From NCBI GenBank assembly GCA_948146395.1, contig OX411551.1:50402997-50466996 (forward strand): 64,000 bases of DNA, in the 5' to 3' direction. Below the pieces are notes generated by a model. It had not been told where the DNA came from, did no database searches, and saw only the letters and a list, made by a program, of their open reading frames with translations. Every line of letters begins with the position of its first letter. Position 1 is the first letter of the stretch. This DNA comes from Fragum whitleyi (Eukaryota; Mollusca; Bivalvia; Cardiida; Cardiidae). Both the position numbers and the translations under genes were made by a program. Positions 1-12,740 of the stretch are shown piece by piece.

Positions 1-146
1 TGCATTGTATTAATTACACCTTTCTGGTTTAACAATGAAATTCAGGTGGTAAGAACTAAGATCAGACTTCACATTAGTGCAGGCTGATCTTTGTCTATAC
101 CTCCTTGTCAAAGCAGGAATATTCCGAGCTCAGCATGACAAGGGTT
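1..146 (-). mobile_element. piggyBac-like MITE, truncated at the window edge
   Basis: Carries GCAGGCTGATCTTTGTCTAT, AAAGCAGGAATATTCC and the end CAGCATGACAAGGG. The left part is missing or diverged. Confidence 0.6.
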
Positions 147-824
147 AGAGACAAAGATAACTTTTTCTGGAAGTGAATTATACACAATACTTAAGTTTTT
201 GTCCAAAACCGCTATAATATGATTTTCTCCCATTTTTCGTGAAAACAACGCATATTTCCCAATGTGCCTGGTTTCTGACCCGTTCCCAATAGCCTGAGAA
301 GAAACGCTGATGGATGACCCCTCTGATATAAAATTATTATATTAATCTTATCAGAATAATATTTGAAATAAATAAAAAAACCAAAATGATTGCATCAAAG
401 ACTTAAATTATAATATGATTTTGGTTGAAAAAAAAATGATCTGCAAACTCTATTAGCAAAGGCTTGTAATGTCATCTGGACTCGGCATTACACAGCAACC
501 TATGCAAAAAAGTTCAAGAACTGGTCCTTGAACATTTAAGAATATTGAAAAAATCAATGTCAGTCCTAGAACTTGTACTTCTAGATTTGAGTTATGGCTG
601 GAGCACCAATGGATTCTTGGTATTTCTTGCACCAGTACTACCATTACATCCTTTCCTAAGCAGCCAACTTTTAGATGGTGCTCTTTTTATGAATCTGCAA
701 TGATTTTATAGAGATAATCGTTTGTTTCAGTGTAAGATAGTTTTATATTCATTGAGTGAACAACCAAAGCTGTATTTTCACAAGTGGCAGAAAATATAGC
801 TTTTGTTGTTCATGAAATGAAATA
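147..824. other. stretch without a recognised gene
   Basis: AT-rich. It holds a small GTTCAAGAACT/TTCTAGA cluster at 505-590 and nothing else supported. Confidence 0.45.
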
Positions 825-3526
825 CAGTGGTCTCGCGATATCTCGAACACATACGGGACCGACTAATTTGCTCGAGTCATCGCATCATTCGAGTTAATGC
901 AAGTACGCAAAATTGTCTATGAAGACGTTTCACTGCATTTAACTTACCTTTGCATATTTTGCCTTCAAAATATGCAGTACCGATGTAAAATACTCCTAGA
1001 GGAAAAGTTTTATGAAGTACCAGTGATTTTATTATATAAACGATTTAATTGTTAATTAGGTCAAAAAGTTAGCGTTAAAAACATAAAAAAAAAACAAGAG
1101 GGCCATTGGCTTAAAGCGCTCACCTGAGGAATAGTTTACAAAGGAAGCAAAGTGCCAACACTACTTATTTCAGATTCATTACTGGCTTAACAAAAGTCAA
1201 AGATATCAAGACGTCATACATTTGAGTCAAATCTACTGCCCCTACAGTGCACACAATGTTTTTCTATAATTTGACCCCTTGACCCCATTTTGATCTAGAC
1301 CGAGATTTGATGAAGACAAACATTCTGACCAAGTTTCAAGACATTTGGGCCAAAAATGAGCCCTCTAAGCGCACATAAGGTTTTTTTTAAAATTTGACCC
1401 CCCCCCTTGACCCCATTTTTGACCCCACTTGACCCAATTTCTAAATTGACCGAGATTTGATGGAGACAAACATTCTGACCAAGTTTCAAGACATTTGGGC
1501 CAAAAATGTGGCCTCTAGAGTGCACACAAGGTTTTTTTTTTAAATTTGGCCCCTTGACCTAATTTTTGACCCCACTTGACCGAACTTTGAACTTGACCGA
1601 GATTTGATGGAGACAAATATTCTGATCAAGTTTCAAGACATTTGGGCCAAAAATGTGGCCTCTAGAGTGCACATAAGGTTAATCTAAAATTTGACCCCTT
1701 GACCCCATTTTTGACCCACTTGACCCAATTTCAAACTTGACTGAAATTTGATGAAGACGAACATTCTGACCAAGTTTCAAGACATTTGGGCCAAAAATGT
1801 GGCCTCTAGAGTGCACACAAGGTTTTTCTATAATTTGACCCCTTGACCCCATTTTTGACCCAACTTGACCCAATTTCTAACTTGACTGAGATTTAATGGA
1901 GACAAACATTCTGACCAAGTTTCAAGACATTTGGGCCAAAAATGTGGCCTCTAGAGTGCACACAAGGTTTTAATAAATTTTGACCCCTTGACCCCATTTT
2001 TGACCCCACTTGACCCAATTTTGAACTTGGCTGAGATTTGACGGTGACAAACATTCTGACCAAGTTTCAAGACATTTGGGCCAAAAATGTGGTCTCTAGA
2101 GTGCACACAAGGTTTTTCTAAAATTTGACCCCTTGATCCCATTTTTGACCCAACTTGACCCAATTTCGAACTTGACTTAGATTTAATGGTGACAAACATT
2201 CTGACCAAGTTTCAAGACATTTGGGCCAAAAATGTGGCCTCTAGAGTGCACACAAGGTTTTTCTTAAATTTGACCCCTTGACCCCATTTTTGACCCCACT
2301 TGACCCAATTTCGAACTTGACCCAAATTTGATGGAGACAAACATTCTGACCAAGTTTCAAGACATTTCGGCCAAAAATGTGGTCTCTAGAGTGCACACAA
2401 GGTTTTTCTAAAATTTGACCCCTTGACCCCATTTTTGACCCAACTTGACCCAATTTCGAACTTGACTTAGATTTAATGGTGACAAACATTCTGACCAAGT
2501 TTCAAGACATTTGGGCCAAAAATGTGGCCCCTAGAGTGCACACAAGAATTTCCTAAAATTTGACCCCTTGACCCCATTTTTGACCCCACTTGACCCAATT
2601 TCGAACTTGACTGAGATTTGATGGAGACACACATTCTGACCAAGTTTCAAGACATTTGGGCCAAGAATGTGGCCTCTAGAGTGCACACAAGGTAAAGTTT
2701 GACGACGGACGACGGACGACGGACGACGGACAGTAGCCCATCACAATAGCTCACCTTGAGCACTTCGTGCTCAGGTGAGCTAATAAAAAAAACAAATGAA
2801 AAAGGTCGATTAAGGCGTCAGCGTCATTGTAATTGGTGACTGTTCTCTGTACATTTAGCAATTTCAATAAGGCATTATATCATGCATTTTCTTTAACCAC
2901 ATTTTGGTGCCGAACACTAGCGATGGGTGACCAAAAAACTTGAAACTACAGCTGAAAAAAGAGTAGTTATGGTGTTTCGGTGGGCAATCTTCAATATCTT
3001 TCGTTATAAAGGTGAATAATTTGCTTAATCACGAGGATGACTTTCAAAAGACTTTCAAATTGATGATAAGCATTGATTCGACAACAATGCCAATTTATTT
3101 TATTGTTGTTTCGAAGTCTCAAAATTTTTTTCTGATCATTAAATTCCCGTCATTTCAACCCCAAAATTGAATAAGTGTGGCATACAAAGAGGTGTGAAAA
3201 CAAGTTGTCTGACTTGTCGAAACCCCGTGAAAAAGGTCTAAAGGTATTCTTGACGATTGGCCGAAATAACAAATACGCGCTGTAAGTTAATTTTGATGCA
3301 AAACAATAGATGTCAGAAAGGTGCAAACTCCTTTGCTCGAGTGAATGCAGTAAAGTTTGACCACGGGACTGAGATTGCTGCTCGAGCGATCAAGCAATCG
3401 CACGTTCGAGTAAGTGCAGTAATAACCAGCAAGAAAGTAGAGTAAGACGCGTCGGGACCGGATGGTGAGCTCGAGCTTTCGCATGAATTGGAGATTTCGC
3501 CCTCTCGAGGTAACACGAGACCACTG
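825..3526. mobile_element. CAGT-ended TIR element with TA duplication, interrupted
   Basis: The left end (CAGTGGTCTCG...) and right end (...CGAGACCACTG) are inverted copies, each next to TA (823-824 and 3527-3528). This fits a Tc1/mariner/pogo-like non-autonomous element. About 1 kb belongs to it (825-1092 and 2788-3526). The middle is a later HINE-like insertion. No transposase remains. Small frames such as 3257-3445 look like chance. Confidence 0.65.
1093..2787 (-). mobile_element. pearl/HINE-like tandem-repeat element A
   Basis: Reverse-oriented relative of the element at 14105-16699. The right edge has the AGCTCACCTTGAGCACTTCG hairpin, then a (GACGGAC)-type microsatellite (2700-2731). 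The core is about ten 145-bp units of the TTTGACCCCTTGACCCCATT type (about 1215-2695). The left edge has AACAAGAGGGCC. This layout (hairpin, ACGG microsatellite, tandem core, hairpin end) is that of bivalve pearl elements, which are often interpreted as Helentron derivatives. Non-coding; the open frames inside are repeat artefacts. Confidence 0.75.
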
Positions 3527-3528
3527 TA

Positions 3529-4120
3529 TTAACGATCTTACTTGAAAAACAAATGATTATTCTATTTCTTTATTGCAAAACTGAGACAATATGTGAGATT
3601 TCTAGGGACATATTTTCGTAAAGCGCATCATTTTGCGCGTGATTGCTATGCAACATTCCTTGTGACGTCACTTATTTCACCCCGCATAGATGACATCAGA
3701 TAGGACGAAATGCACAAAAGCAGGGTATAAGATTTGATAATTTTACTGCTTTTGCGGTGAGATTATCAAGTGATAATCTACAGTAATTTCTCGATACACC
3801 ATCAAAAAGCATTAATGAATTTACTTAATTACTGTGTTAGCATTATTGAAAAGTGACCTCTGGTTGCCTCCTACTTAGAACTCATCTTTTTTTCAAAAAT
3901 CTCTTTTACCAAGTTTTCAGATGGTCCTTTTTTCCATGACAAGTCACAATCAAAAGATATTTGTAATGACAGATATGCAGCAGTTAAGGATTCTCAACCT
4001 GCAAAAAGTATCATCATTACAGCTGCATAACTTGTGAGCCTGCCAAGTTTCTTTACATGCAAATGAATCATTTGACACTTATAGATATAGCAGATCTACT
4101 TATCTCAAACTAGAAAGAAA
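3529..4120. other. stretch without a recognised gene
   Basis: No frame or repeat structure that I can support. Confidence 0.45.
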
Positions 4121-5745
4121 TACCATATTTATTCTAATAATCGCCCGGGCGTTTATTAGAAAAGTCATGTTCGACGCAGTTGGGGGTGGGCAATTATTGG
4201 AGGTATTCTGTTGGGCAATAACTCAAACTTACTATGTACGGACCTATAATGTCCCTAAACAATGACAATGTGATACGTGTCTGATAAATACAAAATAAAT
4301 TTCCAAAAATGAGGAACAAAGACGCATAATAATGACACTACTCGGACCTCGCAGTTTGCCCATCGTCACCGTTTTTCAATAAACAGAGCGACACGCTGCT
4401 TTACTTAACATCACTATGAAACCAAGGGATTCTCGCGAATGTACAATGTATTTATATTCTGCTATCATAAAACAATGGAATAAATTTAAAGTTAATTGAT
4501 CATTAAATAGCTAAAGAATTCCCTCTCTGATACGGTGCCCGAAAAAACTAAAACTGTCGACATTGGTAAGTGATAACGCCGACAACAAATTGCTGTTCTG
4601 TTTAGATTTTGAAACTTAAGCCAGACCATCGATCGTAGTGTTCAATAAATGATTCTCCAGTTTCAGAAAATTGTATTATTATTCTTTTTCGTAGAATAGA
4701 ATAAACCGCATATTGCGGTCATGATTCCAAAGGATCGTTATTACATCCGATTATAGTAGTTGCAGGCACTTATTTTAATATTCACTTGGCACTTCAATTT
4801 TAACCTATTGTTTGCTCCTTGTATATTTTTCGCTAAATTACAAGAAATGGATTCAAACGCCGTAATAGGAAATAGTTGTGTCGCCTACCTGTTGCGAAAA
4901 TAAAATTAAGTATCCTGTTTTCCTCAATTCTAAAATACGCAACAAAGTCACAAAGAGACGGCCAAATAATAATTTTAAAAGGGTTTGGCATCTACCGAGA
5001 CATGCGTTGGGCACGTGCAAGTTCTGGCAACACTTCCAAAAATAGCCGTCATCTGTTCACCCTTTGTGTGAAATAAACTGTTCCGCGTCCTTTACCTCAT
5101 TGCGAGACTAAAATATTTATTCAATTTGCCTTTATTGGCCAGATTGCTACTCGGATTTAATTTCGGACTTAAAAGAAAAATCATTGAATATCGGTAAATT
5201 CTTTTTATTCAGTTATTTGTTAAGAAAATCGTAATTTTAGATTAAAATATAGTCTCATGTTTCGGACAAAAAATATTCATTTTTCCGTCAGAGAAAGCTG
5301 AAAACGCAGCTACGCCTGACCGGAAATCTTGCACGCATTCTTTCTTTGACATCGGACTTGGAAAATGTTTGTGATTATCAGTGTTTAGGATAAACATAGA
5401 ACTTATTCAAATCTGGGTATATTATGCAGCACGAACATCGCAAACATAAAGATCACAAGCAAATCCCGATCTTCAGTAACTCTTGTAAACGAATGCCAGT
5501 TCATCTAAATAAACGAATCAACAGCGTTTTTTTGTTTTTGTCGTAGGTGTTGCATGAACTTTTTAGTATTTGTTGGAATAATTTGGAAGTTTACATTCGA
5601 GCAATTTTTCTCAAATCGGGGGATGGGCGATTATTAGAATTGTCAACTTTTTCCGAAAATTGGTCTTAAAATGGCCGATTTTGAGCCGTGTTTTGGGGGA
5701 TGGGCAATTATTAGAATATGGGCGATTATTAGAATAAATATGGTA
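4121..5745. mobile_element. 1.6-kb DNA transposon remnant with perfect 26-bp TIRs
   Basis: TACCATATTTATTCTAATAA... at 4121-4146 is the exact reverse complement of 5720-5745. Related GGGATGGGCGATTATTAGAA motifs sit subterminally near 5620 and 5697. The interior is AT-rich and has no recognisable transposase. No clear target duplication flanks it. Superfamily not assigned. Confidence 0.7.
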
Positions 5746-5826
5746 CCTTCCCACCTCACAAAAAAGTTAGTATTAGATATTCATAGCATTATCTAATCGG
5801 TCAATTACGGACATGCAATTGTCAAG

Positions 5827-5844
5827 CCCCCCCCCCCCCCCCCC
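5827..5844 (+). repeat. poly-C tract
   Basis: A run of about 18 C residues, prone to length error. Confidence 0.9.
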
Positions 5845-5897
5845 AATGTTTGACACAGTCCACATTTTAGCCTTTAACCTATACATGTATATTCAAT

Positions 5898-6090
5898 GGG
5901 CCAACTTATTTCTGACACTGGGCGGGTACTGTTGTCTGCAACATCAGGGTCTCACCCAAAAAGCGGGCTACCAGCTCTAGACTGGTCCACATATCGACTA
6001 TCAGCATAGCCTAGAATAGGCTATTCTGATATTCAACAGTGAAACCAGTCTATGCCCGGCCCAAAAGAGAGTCAGAAATAATTTGGCCCC
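5898..6090. mobile_element. short palindromic MITE (GGGCCAACTTATTTCTGAC ends)
   Basis: GGGCCAACTTATTTCTGAC at the left is mirrored by GTCAGAAATAATTTGGCCC at the right. The interior also pairs (GCCTAGAATAGGC). About 193 bp; it shares outer ends with the 280-bp element at 16983. Confidence 0.65.
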
Positions 6091-6279
6091 TTGTTGCCTA
6101 CTGCGTGCGTATAGATTTCAAAATCCTATTGTTACACCTTTGGAATTGAATGAATCTTAAAAGTCAAATCATTATGTTATGCTTCAATTATAAGTAACTT
6201 GTGACATCGACTTTTTATCATGCCAGGAACTTTGAAAGCAGAGCTTGCCCACGCAGTCATCTAGTTCTGATGTACCCGG

Positions 6280-6494
6280 TGGCGGCAAATATCCTTTCCA
6301 ACGTTTGTCTCTCACCAATGGGTAGAAGATAATCGTAAACCTATGTGAGATAGCAGTCGCAGGCTAGGAAAGGGTGTAGTGGTAGTACAGGTGAAAGAAA
6401 TACCAGGAATCCATTGTTAGGCGCTCCGGCCGCCGCTATATAACTAAGAAATTGTTGAAAGCGGCGTAAAACCCATTCAAACAAACAAACAAAG
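6280..6494 (+). mobile_element. tRNA-derived SINE (family S1), 5'-truncated
   Basis: Carries the S1 body (TTGTCTCTCACCAATGGGT, CTATGTGAGATAGCAG, AAATACCAGGAATCCATTGT). It ends with GTTGAAAGCGGCGTAAAACC and a (CAAA)n tail. The tRNA head is nearly gone. Confidence 0.7.
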
Positions 6495-7582
6495 TTCTGA
6501 TAAAAGACTTAATTGCCAAAACATGTCAATTTATAAACAGGCATAAAATTACACAATATAGCAAGTATTTAACAAACTAAATTCAATCTTTGAATAACTG
6601 ATTGCTAAGTAACAAAAATCAGTACAAGGTTAAAATTTTGATTTTCTGGTGGACTGACTAAATTTAGAAAATCTAAAATTCAAATCTAACTTTGTAAACT
6701 GTAAACCAATTGATAGCTTCTGTTACTTTCATTCATTTTAAACACAGCCGATTGTCAAAATATTTTTTCGACAATTTAAATACCACCATGACATATCACG
6801 ACGATGACCTACATTATATTCCGAATCACACACACTTTAAATTCACAGGTATTTAAATATTGTACCGTATGTAAACATTTAGACGGCCATCCATATACAT
6901 ACAAACATGAAATAATGTTTTATCCGATTAAAGTTTAAGTAAGGTCATATCTTTAGACATACTTAAACACTTCACACTTAGCTAGCAAATACCTTTGATA
7001 AAATTAAATTAAGTTATACAAAGGTATAGCATGATCAATTAAGCATGAAGATTCAACCAAAAAATAGTATTAAAATTAACAATATTACTTGTCTACTGTA
7101 CCTGAAGAAACCATTTAATAATTGACCATGAAGATTTACATCATTTTCAACAAATTCTTATCTTTACTGCACATGTACTTACCCCAGTAAAAAATTCAAG
7201 AACATTCTAGAATGTTGAATGGCAGTTCAAGAAGTCCCAATTCTATAACTGGTTCAAAAACTAGATTTTGAACTTCTAGAATAAGCTCCAAAACTTCTAG
7301 AAGTAGTTCTAGAAACATTCTAGTTTAAGAACTAAGTTCAAGAACTAAATCTTGAAAGACCCAATTGCAGTCAGCTCAATTAAATGGAAGTAATAATGTA
7401 GATTTATGCCAAGACAAATTATGAATTCTTTATTATCATTCTGCTATCTTTCCATTATTCTCCCATAATTCACTTGTTAATCAAATTACTGACGAATACT
7501 TGTGTTAATTAGAACATGTGCAATATCACTCTTGCCAAATACCTTAGATCTGATGAATATGTCACGCTTGGGCCCCTGAGTC
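6495..7582. other. stretch without a recognised gene
   Basis: AT-rich; includes the TTCTAGAA/TTCAAGAA palindrome cluster at 7200-7350. Confidence 0.45.
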
Positions 7583-7710
7583 CTGTGTTCAGGATGTAAA
7601 AACGTTTTGCGAACCTTTTGAGATGATACCGCGCTTTGCACATGCACATACGTGAAAAGCGGGGTATCATTTCGAAAAAGTTTCGCTGATGTTTTCATCC
7701 TGAACGCAGG
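7583..7710. mobile_element. palindromic MITE, family P130
   Basis: Near-perfect inverted repeat: GTTCAGGATG...AACG at the left and GTTTTCATCCTGAACGCAG at the right. The central CGCTTTGCACATGCACATACG lies beside GCGGGGTATCATTT-type arms. Other copies are near 8655, 24000, 33803, 33985, 39855, 40568, 52917 and 56171. Confidence 0.7.
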
Positions 7711-8267
7711 GATCACTTTCCTATCTTGACAAGTGGGATTCTATTTACTACAAAGTTCTGTGAAAAGCAATCCTGTGCTTAGTATAGTTACAATAGTTGC
7801 AACTGATTTTTAAGATTCACAGACATAAGATTGATTAGACAAATAGAACCTTTAGTTAGAAAATTCTGGTATATTGAAACGTAAGTTTATGTTGACATAG
7901 TTTTGTTGCATTTAATAGAATTCATATGTATAATTAAGTTACCATAATTATCCTCATAAACATCCCTGTAAACTATGCATTGAAACATTGATATAAAGCT
8001 TTAAATTTTAGTTGGTAAATATTTTCTGTAGCAAAATATCTTATCTAACGAATAATTCTTTACTTTTTAATCCCTTTTTTTACTTTTATAAGATTTTCAA
8101 ACTAATATTTATAACTGAATTATGATAAGATTTAAAGTCATTTTAGAAGTTATTTCTCTATAAAACTAATACCTGGAGGGGTCAATGCCATACTATTGTA
8201 AGTACCTTTAAATTTTATAGGCACTTATATTAGTATTGCAACAACCACTCAATCAGTTAAGAGTTAA

Positions 8268-8505
8268 CCCTTGTCATGCTTTATAATTTTGGCTTTAAAT
8301 TTTTATCAAAATCAAAGGGCAAAAAGCACTGAAAGTCCCAACTGTATGTCAAATTCTTTTTGAAAAAAAAATCTATTGACAATTCTGGTTTGAAAGTGAG
8401 AAAACAGGTGGTGTGGACTAATATCTGACTGCACATATGTGCAGGCTGATGCTTGTCTATAGCTCCTGCCAAAGCAGGAATATTCCTGGTTCAGCATGAC
8501 AAGGG
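8268..8505 (-). mobile_element. piggyBac-like MITE with TTAA duplication
   Basis: The ends CCCTTGTCATGCT and AGCATGACAAGGG are inverted, and both are flanked by TTAA (8264-8267, 8506-8509). CCC termini with TTAA targets are the piggyBac hallmark. The interior holds a GCACATATGTGC palindrome. Reverse orientation relative to the 13329 copy. Confidence 0.75.
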
Positions 8506-8654
8506 TTAATTTCAAGGAACTTATATAAGATTCCAATGAGTTAATAACTGTAATTAGGGAAGGCTACTTTTAGGGGAGGGGGGACTGCTCTTAGTGGAAG
8601 AAATATGGTAGCTATTTGATAAAAGCGAAGATGATAATTTGTTATATGCACCTG

Positions 8655-8783
8655 CCCTACATTCAGGATGAAAAAACGTGCAAACTGTTTGCAAATTGTA
8701 CCCCAGTTTGCATGTGAACTTGCATGCAAAGCTGGGAATGATTTGAAAACAGTTTGCTGTTACCCTTTTGTCATCATGAAAGC
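8655..8783. mobile_element. palindromic MITE, family P130
   Basis: Inverted halves from ATTCAGGATGAAAAAACG to the CATCATGAA end. The centre is CATGTGAACTTGCATG with CCCCAGTTTGC arms. Confidence 0.65.
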
Positions 8784-8989
8784 ACTGACTGCCTCTCAAT
8801 TAAACTTGGAAGTTTTAAGTTTAGTTTAATCAAATAACCATACAGCAGTCTGCAACAATTGTTGAAAAGATTAAATTTTAAAAGCTTATTTACAAGCCTT
8901 AAAGTTTATCATACAACTGACCAACTAGTATCTTTTTAGCAAGCTTGAATTCCCACTATGAATCTAAAATAAACTATTTTCAGGAGAAT

Positions 8990-9440
8990 GAAAACGAGAT
9001 TGAGAGTTTATTAAAGATATAATTCAAAGCAGATTCATACATGAGTAGATAAGGTTTTTAGTTTCATGCCTCCTTGAAATCAACAAATTATCGCTTCATC
9101 TCTTATAGTTAATTAAATTTCATGAATTAAAAAAAAAAGATTTGCCTATTATGAAACAAATTAATTAACAGACTACTTCTTGCTGAAGTTTACAAAATAG
9201 CATGAAAGTTTACAAATAGCTGCATACTTAAAAAATGGTTTCATTGAGAAATGAAACCAACTCTCCAGCCAATAAGAATGCACAAAAATTGATAGGTCTA
9301 TCTAGAATTAAATAAAACCTGTATAATTAGTCAATTACAATCTTCAAAATTATAAATTCATCTATTTGGGTTCATTCTAACATGATGGTTTCTCAAACAA
9401 CTTAGTTTCCCACTTTTAATTCAACTTTTCAAAATCACGA
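8990..9440. repeat. dispersed AT-rich repeat shared with the 31.1-kb region
   Basis: TAGTTTCATGCCTCCTTGAA and the ATGAAACCAA...CAGCCAATAAGAATGC stretch recur diverged at about 31160-31450. The edges could not be set. Confidence 0.4.
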
Positions 9441-10095
9441 GAAAAATGAAACACCAAAACTGAAATCAAACACAAAACACTATTAAGTATACAGTTATAA
9501 TTTCACAAAACTATTTTCCATTCACCTCCCCAACGAAATGTGTGGTACAAACAGTAATGATAAGCCCGGTGTGTGAGAAGCTGCCAAATTCCTGATATTT
9601 TTACAAGTCTGTGACGGCCAAACATTTGGCACAGTCGTAAATATCAAAACAAGCTCCAGATATTTACGGATTTAGATACTTCAAGTGACCCAAACATTAT
9701 CAATGCTATTGGCAATTATATTTACAGTCTATATTGCTCAAGCTACCACTTTTAAAAAGCAACTAATTTTAACAGTAAGTGTTAACAGTAAAAATCCCTT
9801 AAATTACAGAAGGCAAAATCTCTGAAAAAGTTGACATTATCTTTCAGAAATCGTTTACTTTTTAATCATATGTTGTTGGAACTAAATTAAATTATTGTTT
9901 CAAAGAGCATAAGAATATTCAGAAAATCTAATTTCACAATTTATTTTTGCTATGAAAAATGACCTGGCTTAATTATTTATCTTAAAATATTGGATTATAT
10001 AAAAGCAACCATTACCTTTAAAAGCGACCACTGCGACCACTTTTTGGTAGCCCCTTTAGTGGTGGTTTAAAACAAGTTTTACTGTACATAGATAT

Positions 10096-10164
10096 CACAC
10101 CCTAAGAACTGTTACAACGGACAAATACCTCTGCGTGAAAACATGTTAAGGATTCGCAATGAAA
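10096..10164 (+). repeat. left 69-bp terminal inverted repeat
   Basis: Pairs with 13182-13250 with one mismatch (CTGCG versus CTGCA). Confidence 0.85.
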
Positions 10165-10895
10165 TGTGTTAAGGTGTCTGCTAATTTGTTTGAATACATG
10201 TCAGTTTCGACATTATTTGTACAACCAGAAGACACGTTAGACTTTTTATATATTCCTATTCCATGCCTTAGATAATGAATAATCCTGATCGAAATATTTT
10301 TGATATTGATATTTCGGTTAAAAAGAGCTTTGGGGTAAATTTGATCGAACAAAAGTGTTTTGTCTACTTCTTTCTGGAATTTTAGAACAGAAAGAAGAAT
10401 TAATGTAACATTTTATCTGTTTGGCGTTAAAACCCCCGAGTCTACTTTATTATACCCGTTATCTAAAAGGAATGTCTTCTGTTTCGAAACTTGTATGCAT
10501 TATTTCAATTTTATGTGTATGTTACGAACTCTGCCTAATTCTTTTGGTATGTTACAGTATCTTCCCTACAGCGTTACAAACTCTGCCATTGATATTGCAT
10601 ACAAAAATCCGAGTTTTCTTGACGCCAGGATTTCAAAAAACACAAAAAGAAAGCGCAACTAAATCCGAGTTATCTTATATCTGAGTCTTTTCTGCAAAAT
10701 GAGAGGTAGATGTGGAGAAAAGTCCCAAAACTTTATTTAATGCGACATATCTAAAATAACACTCTGATCTCCTTTTTAATTTATGAACAAGAGTGCCATA
10801 GTCACAAAATACGCCACCACTTTGCTGCTGTTTCACGAAATAATTGTAGACACTACTTATTTTGACAGAGCCAAATTCAAAATGACCAAGTTTCA

Positions 10896-11545
10896 TTTAA
10901 ATCAAGACAAAAAGTGAGGAGGAGTTGCCTTTACAAGGCCGCATTTTCAATAAGCCCCAGACACTAATTTTTAAGGGGGCATAATTCAGGGAAATAAATG
11001 AGCCATATAATCCTTGATCCATGTACATCTACAAATTATGGTGATGACATTGACCAAATTTCAATTAAATAAAGACAAAAAGTAAGGAGGAGTTGCGTTC
11101 AAAAGGCTGCAATTTCAATAAGCCCCAGATACTAAGTTTTAAGGGGGCATAATTTAGGGTAAAATTAATGAACCATAAAATCCTTACTTCATGCTCATCT
11201 ACCAATTTCGGTTATAACATCCACCAAGTTTCATTTAGATCAAGCCAGAAACTTAGGAAGAGTTGCATTCACAAGGCTGCAAATTCAATAAGCCCCAGAG
11301 ATCAAATTTTAAGGGGGCATAACTGATGCAATAAGCCCCAGAGACTAAGTTTTAAGGAGCATAACTCAGGCAAAAATCAACGAACCATAAAATCCTTCTT
11401 TCATGCACATATACCAATTGAGGTGATAACATTGACCAAATTTCAAGAAGATCCAGCCAGAAACTTAGAAGGAGTTGTGTTGACAAGAAAAGTGGACGGA
11501 CGGACGGACGGACGGACAGAGAAGATGACGCCAATATACGTCCGC
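10896..11545 (+). mobile_element. pearl/HINE-like element, about 168-bp units
   Basis: CAATAAGCCCCAGA...AAGGGGGCATAA recurs at about 10945, 11113, 11281 and (shortened) 11329. An ACGGACGGACGG microsatellite follows at 11494-11517. Same architecture as elements A and B but unrelated core sequence. Confidence 0.6.
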
Positions 11546-12319
11546 CTCCAGCAGCGTATAAAACAATATGCCTTCCTTCTTTTCAATTATATCTGTCTTA
11601 CTTCAAGGATAAGAAGCACTCGCAAATGTTAATTATACAAATGACTATACATGGTAGTTTTATCAACATCGTAAAACATTCACCTGCTTTAAATGAAAGG
11701 GATCTTGTCAAGAAAGTGTAATCTTTAAACCCCAAAATCGAAATGGACTGAATGTTCTCAAAACCTTTGGTTTAAATTTCTTCTTCAAATGACGGTGTTA
11801 CGAGTATTCGCTCAGCATTTCTCCAATATGAAACTTTTGTTGAAATAAATCTACATTTGCTATTTTTAAAAATGTAATAAATGGGGTCGTGGTGCTTATT
11901 TTATACCTAGACCCGTTTACAAATGAGAACCATCAGCCAAGTGCGTTGTTTAAATTACTTTTTGAAATTCTAAGGAAATTATAACCCTGTAGTGGAATTA
12001 TTTAAAAATATGAATATAAGCACAAAAAAGTCCTGTTTCGCATTTTGATTGAAAATGGACACTAATTTGCATTGAAGAAAATACGGAAATTGAAGGGAAA
12101 GGAACCTTTATTCGGTCTATATAAAAAGTAAATCAAACCTTCTAAACTATCTCCGAGATTTGTACAAAAAATGTCAAAACAGCTAGCCATGCTCTGATAT
12201 AAAATATTTTCTGAAAGCATAGACCCGCCGAATTACTAGATGATTATAGTTTTTAAGTTTTTCGAAATCATAGGACGTCCACGAGAGCCTGAGACGCTCT
12301 AACGCCTCATTTCCTGCGA

Positions 12320-12450
12320 AAAAGTTCAAGAACTGTTCCTAACGTGAACTGGCAATTCAAGAACAGTCTAACTAGCTCTTGAACCAGTTCTAGAACTAGT
12401 CCTTGAACATCTTGTACTATTGAACCACTTCTTAAAATTGAGTTCAAGGG
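12320..12450. repeat. cluster of TTCAAGAA/TTCTAGAA palindromes
   Basis: Repeated GTTCAAGAACT/AGTTCTAGAACT motifs. Similar clusters lie at 505-590 and 7200-7350. They look like a short dispersed repeat; a resemblance to heat-shock elements is noted as a finding. Confidence 0.4.
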
Positions 12451-12659
12451 TTGGGATAATTTCACCAATTATCATAAGGTCCGTTTTGCATTAATCCTTC
12501 ACCGCCCTAACTCTAATGCTACAACGAGTATATTGTAATCAAATTTCCTTAATTTCCTTTGATGTTTTTCGAAATGTTTTCGAACAGAAATATTCTGATG
12601 TTGGTATAATCATTATATGAAAGTTTTAAGTACATCGGATAAAGATTGTGGACTCTTTT

Positions 12660-12740
12660 GGGAAGATTAGTGTAAGTTAACAGACGGGCGGACGGATAGA
12701 CATACGGACAGACAGAAAATCATAGCTAGAATAGCTAATA
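12660..12740 (+). repeat. HINE-like fragment with GACGGACGG microsatellite
   Basis: CAGACGGGCGGACGGATAG followed by AGCTAGAATAGCTAATAAA, a terminal fragment of a tandem-repeat element. Confidence 0.4.

Noticed and set aside
1295..2498. Minus-strand frames of 64-85 codons
   Set aside because: Same artefact in element A, read through its tandem units.
1215..2695. CRISPR array
   Set aside because: Direct repeats are contiguous 145-bp units without unique spacers, in a eukaryotic mobile element.
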